Assembly: GCA_018398585.1 (NCBI GenBank)
Contig: JAGTTD010000022.1
Coordinates: 10,331,501-10,395,500, forward strand
Source of the DNA: Simmondsia chinensis
Lineage: Eukaryota > Streptophyta > Magnoliopsida > Caryophyllales > Simmondsiaceae
Length of the DNA stretch: 64,000 nt
Direction: 5' to 3'
Program-made: the position numbers and the translations under genes
Notes under the pieces: generated by a model
What the model was told of the DNA's origin: nothing
The model's input: the letters and a program-made list of their open reading frames with translations, nothing else
Database searches by the model: none
Part shown: positions 44,733 through 53,343 of the stretch, in pieces
Layout: the number at the start of each line of letters is the position of its first letter
Position numbering within the stretch: position 1 is the stretch's first letter

Positions 44733-44860
44733 AGGTTCGCCGCCATTTGATTGTGTTGTCCCGGTAACACCGGAGCCACCACTTCTAACTGAGACTGAGA
44801 CATTTCTATTAACAACATCGAAAGCTGAAGAAGAAAGCAGGAAGAATGATGAAGACTTAC

Positions 44861-45136
44861 CATAGTTGGACAATGAGGTGAGACGCCACCACCACCACTA
44901 CTACCGCTCTTTGCCGGAGAAGAACACGAACCCGGCGTCACTGTCCAAGCCTGGTGCGTGGCGACCGAGGAACATGGTCCAGAGCCACTTCGAATGCCAC
45001 AGAGAGAGAGAGAAGGAGAAGAGGAAGCCAAAGGGAGAGAGGGAGCCGCCACGAGCCCCGCTAAGGGCCGCTTCGAAGCACCGCCGTCGTCTCCACTGTA
45101 GTGTCGATTCTGTTGCCGTCGACGGAATGGCGGCAC
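44861..45136 (-). pseudogene. Candidate captured host first exon with 5' splice site
   Basis: On the minus strand an ATG at 45136 opens exactly 92 codons (MPPFRRRQQNRHYSG, KRPLAGLVAAPSLPLA, SGSSGGGGVSPHCPTM) and ends at CTATG|GTAAGTCTTC, a strong plant donor. The composition (Ser/Pro/Gly-rich N-terminus, CT-rich UTR-like sequence with 'tctctctctct' at about 45000-45015) looks like the first exon of a nuclear gene for an organelle-targeted or regulatory protein. No continuation exon exists inside the element, so this would be a captured fragment in antisense. The family is not recognised. Confidence 0.35.
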
Positions 45137-45560
45137 CGGAATCTGTTGGGCCTAGGGTTACAAGCAGGTTTGGGGTGATGAAGAGAAGAGGGGGTGGTAC
45201 TAGTAGAATGTTAGGGTGGTTTTTTTTTTTTTTGGGTCCAAGATTGTTAGGGTTCAAATTTAGAGAAAATTACAAATTTTAGTTTATCGTAATTACCATT
45301 TTTTTAAAGCACAAGAAAGCCCAAAGGCGGATAATCAAATTTTCATTTACTTAAAATTTTAGAGTAAAAAATATAGGGCACATTTTACTTGTTTTACCCA
45401 AAATAATTTGTCAAATTTGTCTCTAATGTGTTTGACCCAAGGGGACAAAAATAGAATATATATTAATCAATAAAAAGGATGACATCAAATTTGTCTATTG
45501 TTTTTCTTAAAATAGTTATAAAATACTATACTAGACTCTTGAGGACAAGGGTCTCTCGAA

Positions 45561-45814
45561 GAGGAAGTATTAATACATTCCCAAATAATGTATTTAGGTT
45601 CTATAATATTAGGGTATTTAATATTATGGTAGTCCAATAGTAGCTATAGTAGGCCTTACTTAGAGAGGAGTTATTCTATAAATAGAGGGGGTCATTGTAA
45701 TCCAAAGGCAATTAAATCAAATGTCATCTTTTATATTTCTATCTTATCCTTTAATTTTAACATTTTAATGTTTTCCTTTAGTTTATAGTTTACTTTGATT
45801 TTAGATTCGTAACA
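45561..45814 (+). repeat. Right LTR-like direct repeat
   Basis: Matches 44082-44335 from about 45591 onwards ('taatattagggtatttaata', 'ctataaatagaggg', 'ttcgtaaca'); the first 30 bases are diverged. Confidence 0.6.
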
Positions 45815-46150
45815 ATTCGAGTCGTGTCGAGTCAAGTCTGTGGTCGATTATCTCGGAGTTAAGTTTGTTGAGCTCGATATTAGGGAGAGAGAGAGCGTTA
45901 GAAGGAAGCCCTAAAAGTTCATCCTTTTTAAGAAATCAAGTGAAAGCTGCGAGGTTGTGGGAACATGCTATGTTGTTTCACTACTGAGCAAATTGAGGTG
46001 TACTCAAACCCTCACCAGAGGTACACTCCAGTGTTAGGTACCACGTTAACCCCCGGAGTCAGAGTGCCAAAGATCCCGTTTATACCAGTGTGGTGGCATA
46101 AATGACTTAGGACAGAAGTTTACACCTCGGCCCTGTAATTTTTTGGTTTG
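45815..46150. other. MITE-like CGAGTCG fragment and unassigned sequence
   Basis: 45815-45890 has ATTCGAGTCGTGTCGAGTC and GAGCTCGAT motifs as in the MITE at 8890. The remainder (45891-46150) shows nothing recognisable. Confidence 0.35.
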
Positions 46151-46170
46151 ATTCCTTTCTTTGTCCTGGA

Positions 46171-46850
46171 ACTCAAGTTCGATCCCTCTACCACGCCTAG
46201 TCGGGGAAGACGTCAAGATTGGTTCTGAGGGCATATCAGAGAAGGAGAGCTTCAGGTACTTGGGGTCCATGAAACAGCACAATGGCGAAGTGGACGCGGA
46301 TGTCAACAACCGGATTAAAGCGGGACAACATAAGTGGAGGATGGCCTCCGCGGTACTTTGTGATAGAAAGTTCCCCTTGAAGCTAAAGGGACAATGCTTT
46401 AAGACAGTTGTGAGGCCGGCCATGACATATGGGCCGGAGTGCAGGGTGATGAAACAATAGCACACATAGAACATGAAGGTAGTGGAGATGCGAATGTTGA
46501 GGTGGATGTACGGATATACAAGGAAGGATAGGATCAGAAACGACGTCATAAGAGGCAAACTGGGCGTAGCCTCCTTTGAAGATAAATTGAGGGAGCAATG
46601 TTTGAGGTGGCTCGAACATGTTAGAAGGAGACTGGACAATGCTCCAGTAAGGAGATGCTAACAGCCCCTTGCTACACTAGGCAGAAGAGGAAGAGACAGG
46701 CCAAAGAAGAGATGGATGGCGACGATCCGACGAGACCTCACCCACCTAAACCTCCAGGAGGAGATAGCCTTAGCTAAATCCCAATGGAGGACTTACATAG
46801 GGATATAGATGCTCCTGTAGGAGTAGGGTAGTCTAGCTTACTAGTACTAG
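46171..46850 (+). pseudogene. RTE LINE C-terminal coding fragment (copy D)
   Basis: Begins with ELKFDPSTTP-type sequence (in another frame than the next segment). It continues EDVKIGSEGISEKESFRYLG, NNRIKAGQHKWRMASAVLCD and RKFPLKLKGQCFKTVVRPAM, a TAG after MKQ, then [40 protein letters not shown] and RGRDRPKKRWMATIRRDL-like sequence to about 46770. This is the region downstream of the polymerase core. Two stops interrupt it. Confidence 0.8.
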
Positions 46851-46920
46851 TGCTAGGCCTTGACATCCGCTTGGCGCTCGTAGGTTGTGTACTCAATCTC
46901 ATGTGATCTACTGGCCTACT

Positions 46921-46985
46921 TATCATTATCTCTATCTTTATCTTTATCTTATCTTATCTTATCTTACCTTTATCTTATCCTATAT
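46921..46985 (+). repeat. (TTATC)n-rich tract in the LINE 3' UTR
   Basis: Repeats of ttatctt/ttatctta. The corresponding stretch, in reverse as 'gataa' repeats, is found in copy G at 61950-62080, so the tract belongs to the family and is not a local expansion. Confidence 0.8.
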
Positions 46986-47109
46986 TATCTTTGATTCCTG
47001 CTTGATGTGGCTAGGTTTGAGCTTCGTGGTTTTTTTTTGTTTTTTTTTTTTTTTTTGGCCCAACTCATGTTTTGCTGCTCTCCTGCTGACAGGTCTCATA
47101 CCCTAGGCT

Positions 47110-47265
47110 GCGGACCAACTTCTCAGGTTGGGGGTCCTCCGAAACAGCCTCTCTTCAGGGCAGCCCCCTGGAGGGGGAAGACTGCATACACCCCCCCCCC
47201 CCCCCCCAAGACCCAGCTTATGCGGGAGCCCTTGGAGGCATTGGGTTTGCTGTTTTTGTTGTTGT
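47110..47265 (+). repeat. SINE-like 3' domain of copy D
   Basis: 'ggttgggggtcctccgaaac' ... 'actgcatacacc' plus C17 (47191-47207) ... 'tgcgggagcccttggaggca' ... TTG-rich tail. The block order matches the 3' half of the Au-SINE family known from plants. Confidence 0.75.
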
Positions 47266-47282
47266 ATTCCTTTCTTTGTCCT

Positions 47283-48179
47283 TTTCATTATTCATACCTT
47301 TCTTAAAGTATGCTAGCCATTTTATTTTCTTGCCCGGTTGAGCTTAAGCTTTGTGTTGCTCAAGCTTATGATGATTCTGTTTATCTTGAGGCTAACCCCT
47401 TTTGAATATAAGCTTGGTCATGTAAAAGCTCTTGATTAACTCCCTTTGAGGTTGGGGTCAATCCCATTGAGGTTAATTCAATTCTAGGTTAGTAAGTTTC
47501 TTTTCTAAAGTTGATTAATCATTTCAAGTTCCTTTGTTTGTCTTGAATTCGCGTTTTGATTGCTCATTAACCCCATATTTTTCTAACAACCTAAGTCATT
47601 TAAGTATAATGACTAATCATATTACAGTGCAGGCTGATTTCGTTGTCCCTAATACGTTGATAAATGAACTCTTTGAAATATGAATAATTATTGTATGTGG
47701 TTGGACTAGATGAAATTCTTTCTGAGGGAAATTTAGAGTCCATTGTGCGCTTCTAAATGATAAAGCGTATGAAGGGTTAAATAGGGATTTTAACAGAGGA
47801 CAATTGAATTTATGGAGAAATAGTCATTCTTGACAACAAATTGTGGGAAAGAATAAAATGTGTTGAACTTCTGCTTATGCTGATGAATTGCTAAATTCGT
47901 CGCCTTGTTTCTCATTTAGTGATTAGTTACTGATGGCATTATCAAGCGCCTTTAACTGAAGGTTTTGTAATGTTATCTTCCTGCCATATTTTTTTGGAAA
48001 AAAAAGGTGTAGATATCATATTAATTTCAGTTCTTTTTATTTTTATTTTTATGAAATTAGCTTGTGTGTCTCATGCACTTTTACTGTCGTGCATATTTAT
48101 GCCATTATCTTTGCATGGTTGCGTAATCAACCACTGATGTTGTTCCAGTGATATCTTTTGATGCCATGATTATAGGTAG
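47283..48179. other. AT-rich sequence, nothing identified
   Basis: No motif-bearing frame and no terminal repeats. The right end runs into a copia integrase remnant. Confidence 0.35.
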
Positions 48180-49330
48180 TAAAAGGTACGATATCTCATT
48201 TGTGGATGACTAATCGAGATTTACTAAGGTATATCTTTTGAAGTTCAAAGATGAGACTATCGAGAAGTTTATCAAATATAAAGCAGAAGTTGAAAATCAA
48301 TCATACCTTAAATCAAAAGGATTAGGCAGAATAAAAGTGTTGAACAGCTACACACTACGCTAGGCAGAAGAGGGAGGGGCAGGCCAAAGAGGAGTTGGTT
48401 GGAGATGATCCAACATGACCTAACCAACCTGAACCTAAGAGAGGAGATGGCTTTAGATTGGGCACGATGGAGGGCTAGCATAAGGATAACGGATGTGGCA
48501 GCGTAGAATAGTGGGGCGAGTGAATGGTAGTTTAAGATTTCTAGGCAGTCATAACCCCAGGTAGTGCACTTATCTGCTGTTTAGTTGTTTTCCGATTACT
48601 CGGCTTTTATTGGCCATGTACTATTGCCTTTATTATGTACCTGTAGTTGTCTCCTGTAGGGTATATTTATAGTGCTAGTCTTATGAGGGGTCCAAAGCTG
48701 ATGCTTGTGGCTTCTATGATCTGCAGGATACCATGCTCGCATGACGACTCGATCTTCAGGTTGGGGGTCCGCGGAAACAGCCTCTCTTCTACTCGGAAAG
48801 GGGAAGGCTGCGTACATCCAATCCTCCCCCCCCCCCCCCCCCCCCGCGACCCTGCTCGCGCGGGAGCCTCTGTGGCACTGGGATTGTTGTTGTAGGCAGA
48901 ATAGAAGTGTTGAATGTTATACCACTTTCCTCGAGAGTGATTATGAGGAAAAATAAAATGCTTGATGACATGATGAATGTGATATCTTATAGTTCTGAGC
49001 TACTCTCAAGGTTGTGGGGGAAGCCCTATTAGGGTACTACCTAATTTAAAGAAAATCTAATTTAAAGGCTCAATAAAATACCGTAACATTTCTATCACTA
49101 CCTATAAGTGTGGGGTCTCTAGCTGAAGTAGGTTTTCTTGACTATGTTTTCGTGAGCACCTTGTTTTTGGGTAATTATGCCGCTAGTGCATTCATGATAA
49201 AGGAAAATCTAAAACCCTTAATGACGTTATGAAACCATAATTGTACCTATCTTGAAAGAGTTTAATAATAGCGAGTCAGATTCGATTATGAGCAGGTGTT
49301 AGCGGATCTCCTTAGGGGTTGACAGAAAAG
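48180..49330 (+). pseudogene. Copia integrase remnant, split by an RTE insertion
   Basis: Before the LINE: KRYDISFVDD, a stop, then SRFTKVYLLKFKDETIEKFI (48190-48285), the integrase core with the first Asp region. After the LINE: MLDDMMNVISYSSELLSRLW then GEALL (48958-49032), and further downstream a diverged DYVFVSTLFLGNYAASAF-like segment (about 49140-49200). Order and strand fit a + strand copia element much older than the LINE. LTRs were not found. Confidence 0.5.
48345..48893 (+). mobile_element. RTE-clade LINE, 5'-truncated (copy E)
   Basis: A 549-bp insertion flanked by a 21-bp target duplication (48324-48344 and 48894-48914, one mismatch; core AGGCAGAATA). It begins in the C-terminal coding tail (a GRGRPKRSW-type segment at 48375-48400), continues through a 3' UTR, and ends in the SINE-like domain (48755-48893) with a C20 tract (48826-48845) and TTGTTGTTG. 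Confidence 0.92.
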
Positions 49331-49652
49331 CAAATTATTGAATTATGATATTAAGGAAGAAACATTTATGGAATAACTTAAGGGGTTTTAAGCCTCCTGA
49401 TTGAAAACTAACGCTCATATGTTGGAAACTCCCTGTGTGATATTTATCAAACCCCTACACAGCAGCTTTATAATTTGACTGTCCTCAGTTGTGTGCGAGT
49501 TTGCTTGTGGCACTGCTTGAATGTGTGAATAATCATGTTGATGATAACTCCTTTTTGGCACGAGTGTGACTACTGTAAATAATATGAAGTCTTTCTTGAG
49601 TTTATGTTTGATGTGAAAGACCTATGTGGAGCAGTGACACTTAGTGAGAAAA

Positions 49653-49716
49653 TTGTTGGGATTGCTGTCCTGAAAAACCCAATTAGTTAGTTTTAAATAT
49701 TAAATAAATAAAATTA
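49653..49716 (+). repeat. Start of a family-B gypsy LTR
   Basis: TGTTGGGATTGCTGTCC begins an LTR that is interrupted after 64 bp by the chromovirus and continues at 58435. TGTTGGG pairs with CCCAATA, the end of the family-B copy at 4638. Confidence 0.5.
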
Positions 49717-50121
49717 TGTTAACTCCCAATCCTAAATTGAAAGTTAACATTATGAAAGAGATTGATTAGATGAGAAGAGAAGAGAAAGGGGATGAGAAAT
49801 AGAGAAGGAGATGAGAATTAGAGAGTGATTAACCAAAAGGAAATCTGAATTTTATTGATTGAATGATGAGGTTACAAGATTTAGATCTATTTATGATAGA
49901 TCTTGATACATTGCACTAAGACTCACCCCACTTAACCGACTAACCAGATTTTGGCGCCAAAACTCAAGCTAGCCGCCACATTTGACTTATTTTGACTACT
50001 AACCGACTTTGGCGCTTAATTGGCCTGCCAACTAACATTTGAATACAACACCCAATACAACTCTAAAGCAAATACACGCAATACAAGACCAATTACAACC
50101 AAAATTAAAGGAATCACAACA
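49717..50121 (-). repeat. 3' LTR of the chromovirus
   Basis: TGTTAACTCCC...GAATCACAACA in + reading, nearly identical to 58031-58434. Confidence 0.93.
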
Positions 50122-50142
50122 TTCCCTTCCCCTTGAGAAGCT
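50122..50142 (-). other. Polypurine tract
   Basis: On the minus strand CAAGGGGAAGGGAA directly precedes the LTR. Confidence 0.8.
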
Positions 50143-50150
50143 CCTTGTCC

Positions 50151-52209
50151 TCAAGGAGAAACGCATGGAAATTGACTCTTCAAAAATGCAAAGTTCTCCC
50201 ATGTAGCAAAATTCTTGTCCAAATTGTTCCACTGTATCCAAACTTCCTGCAATGTCCCATCTGCAACCTTCACCTTCCTGTTACCCTTGACAACAGCTAG
50301 CTGCAGCAACAATGCTCCATTAGCTCCAACTTCTGGTGCTTCCCGTGAGCTCTTAGCTCCTTTCTTCACCTGCTTTTTAAGTAATGATACATGGAACACT
50401 GGGTGAATGTATGAATTAGGAGGTAAGTCAAGTTTGTATGCAACTTTGCCAATCTTTTCCAAAATCTTGTATGGGCCAAAGAAACGAGCACTTAGCTTAA
50501 CATTCTTCTTGATAACCAAAGAGGACTGTCTATAAGGTTGTAATTTGAGGTAGACCATGTCTCCAACTTCATAATTTTTGTCTACCCTCTTTTTATTAGC
50601 ATAGAATTTCATTCTTGCTCGTGCTTGGAGAAGATTGTCCTTAAGGACTTGCATCATGTGCCTCCTCTGCTGCATGAATTTAGCTGCTGCAGACTCAGAT
50701 GAAGTGGATTGCTGCATCATAAATGGAGTGAGAGGAGCATATCCATATAGAGCTTGGAAGGAGAAGTGCCAATAGATACATGTACATGAGTATTGAACCA
50801 ATATTCAGCTAAAGAAAGCCAACGGTTCCACTCTTTAGGCTGTGAGAAAACCATGCTCCAGAGTTACTACTCAATACATTGATTAACACGCTCGGTTTGT
50901 CCTTCTGTTTTGGGATGGTATGATGGACTAAGTACCAATGTGGTACCTAGCAGCTTGAACAATCCCTCTAGAAGTTGCTTGTAATGATCTTGTCTCGATC
51001 AGATACAATGGATTGAGGCAATCCATGTAACTTATATATATTGTCAAGGAAGCTCTTGGCCAACCTTTCTATAGTAACAAGCCGGATGAGTGAAATGAAG
51101 TGGCTATATTTGGTGAAACGATCCACCACTACCCAAATTACTTCCCTGCCATCTGATTTGGGAAGTCCTTCTATAAAATCCATGCCTATATTGATCCAAG
51201 CACCCTCCGGAATGGGAAGTGGCTATAAGAATCCCTTGTATCTATGATCTCCTAATTTAGTTTGTTGACAAACTTCACAAGATCTCACAAAGTCTGTCAC
51301 TGTCTTTTTCATTCCGTGCCAACTGAAATAAGCCTTAACTCTTTGGTATGTACCTTCAATCTCGGAATGACCTCCCCAAGCTGAATCGTGTGAGGCTTTA
51401 ACAATTTGATCTCTTAGATTTGTAGAGGAGCCAATGTAAAGCTTATTCTGCAATCGGATGATACCTTTCAGCACTGATACATCAGCATTACTATCATCCC
51501 CATTTGCATTTTTCACCAAGTTGGCGGCCACACATTCTTGAGCAAAAGAATCACCTTCATAAGACTTGTAAACTTCATCCATCCATGTTGGCACAACAAT
51601 GGACATTGCATAACAAGAGCCTTGTTCACAATCCTCAAATCTTCTTGATAATGCGTCTGCAGCTAGATTTTCCTTCCCTCTTCTATATTCAATTGCATAA
51701 TCAAGGCCTAGCATCTTCATTAATCCCTTCTTTTGAATTCTTGTCACGATCTTTTGCTCTAAGAGGTGCTTAAGACTCTGATAATCTGTTCTAATGATGA
51801 ATCTATGACCATCCAAGTAATGCCTCCATTTCTCAATTGCTAGAAGAATAACCAAGTATTCCTTCTCATAAGTTGACATGGCTCGATGCTTGGAACTAAG
51901 AGCTTGACTCAAATAAGCAATAGGCCTCCCATGTTGAGAAAGAACAACTCCAATACCTGATCCACTTGCGTTTGTCTCCAGAATGAAAACCTCAGCAAAA
52001 TTGGGCATGGCTAGGACCGGGGCTGCACACATGGCTGTTTTGAGAGCTTCAAAGGCTGCTTGAGCCTTTTCTGTCCACTTGAAGGCATCTTTTTTAAGGA
52101 GTTCAGTTAAAGGCTTTGCAATGGATCCATACCCTTCAATGAACTTTCTATAATACCTAGTCAATCCCAAGAATCCCTCAATTGCTTCAAAGTCATGGGA
52201 GTAGGCCAA
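50151..52209 (-). pseudogene. Chromovirus RNase H and integrase with chromodomain, broken
   Basis: The upper part (52209-51223) is open for 328 codons: FLGLTRYYRKFIEGY, RNase H with VFILETNASGSGIGVVLSQH (Asn codon at 51970-51972 where the catalytic Asp is expected), LAADALSRR, and the integrase zinc finger from HSEIEGTYQRV to CEVCQQTK. The core follows with MDFIEGLPKSDG and HGLPQSIVSDRDKI (51183-50968), then a gap with stops, then the C-terminus 50801-50151: YGYAPLTPFMM, a GDMVYLKLQPY segment, GPYKILEKIGKVAYKLDLPP and HPVFHVSLLKK. It ends with a chromodomain-like VWIQWNNLDKNFATWENFAF. In the family the chromodomain directs integration to heterochromatin. Confidence 0.88.
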
Positions 52210-53343
52210 TCTTGCATTGCTTAAACCTTGGAAGGATCGGTGGAGACTCCTTCATGAGAAATTACATGGCCCAAATACTCAAGCTTGGTCTAAGCAAACG
52301 TTTAGACAGCTTGGCATAGAACCTGTTCTGCCGCATCACTGCAAATACCTCTCAATGGTGAATGAGATGATCCTCAGAAGAAGAGCTATATATCAATATG
52401 TCATCGAAGAAGACCAGTACTGATCTCCTCAAAAAATGCTTAAAGATGCCGTTCATAACAGCTTGAAAGGTGGCCGGAGCATTTGTTAGACCAAATGGCA
52501 TAACAACAAACTCAAAATGCCCATGGTGAGTCTGAAAAACAGTTTTATATATATCCAGCTCAAGAACTCTGATTTGATGATATCCCTACCTCAAATCAAG
52601 CTTAGAGAAGAAATGGGCTCCATATAACTCATCAAGCAAATCATCTATAACAGTAATAGGGAACTTATCTTTCACTGTCAAGGAATTCAATTGGCGATAA
52701 TCAATGCACATCCTAGCTGTCCCATCCTTCTTCTTCACAAAATCACAGGTGAGGCAAAAGGGTTGTGGCTTGGTCTAATGAAGCTCATCTGAAGCAATTC
52801 ATCAACTTGCTTCTCAATTTCTGACTTCTGAGCATGAGCATACCGGTATGGCTTTATCTTCACTGGATCAGAATTGGCTCGAAGTGGAATGGCATGATCA
52901 ACACTCCTTTGAGGAGGCAGAGCTTTAGGTAGCTCAAAGATATCTTCAAACCCTTAAATCAAGGCTTGCACCTCAGGCTGAATTACTGGCTGAAGTTCTG
53001 CAGGTGAAATTGAGAACAATTGCCCTAGCCACTAAATTGCATTCTTCTTAAATCCACCATGCAAACGCTTGCCATTGATCAACCACAGCTGTGCTTGGTC
53101 AAAAATTCCCTGCAGTGTGACCTTAGTTCCATGAACTTCAAAAGCAACTGTCATCTTTTCAAAATCAAACACCACCGGATTGAATGATCTCATCCAATTA
53201 ACACAGAGCACCATATCACATCCTCCCAAAGGAAGAACTCTGAAATCAAAGGTGAATTGATGATCTTGCATAGACCATTGGAATGCATGACACTTGTTTT
53301 GAGTGAGAATGGAGTTGCCATCAGCCACAGTCACAACTAATGG
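52210..53343 (-). pseudogene. Chromovirus protease (C-terminal part) and reverse transcriptase, broken
   Basis: Protease part 53343-53032 reads LVVTVADGNSILTQNKC and FRVLPLGGCDMVLCVNWM. Reverse transcriptase from 52960 leftwards has [49 protein letters not shown] then a stop and GYHQIR, and the polymerase box FFDDILIYS at about 52388-52414. Four or more stops and a frameshift interrupt it. Confidence 0.85.

Larger units (their letters stand above)
44082..45814 (+). mobile_element. Small LTR-flanked unit (TRIM/LARD-like) with a host-like insert
   Basis: Two direct repeats of about 250 bp (44082-44335 and 45561-45814) share 'attagggtatttaatatta', a TATA-like 'ttctataaatagaggg' and the end 'ttcgtaaca'. 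The 1.2-kb interior contains no gag, pol, primer site or polypurine tract that I can recognise. It is GC-rich (44370-45200) and carries a minus-strand frame with a splice donor. The left boundary and target duplication are uncertain. Alternatively, two related solo LTRs flank a piece of host DNA. Confidence 0.5.
46168..47265 (+). mobile_element. RTE-clade LINE, 5'-truncated (copy D), with perfect 17-bp target duplication
   Basis: ATTCCTTTCTTTGTCCT occurs at 46151-46167 and again at 47266-47282 without mismatch. Between them lie the C-terminal coding part, a 3' UTR with TTATC repeats, the SINE-like domain with a C17 tract, and a TTG-rich end. This proves that the SINE-like domain was inserted together with the LINE. 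Coding part and tail match copies A, E and G. Confidence 0.92.
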
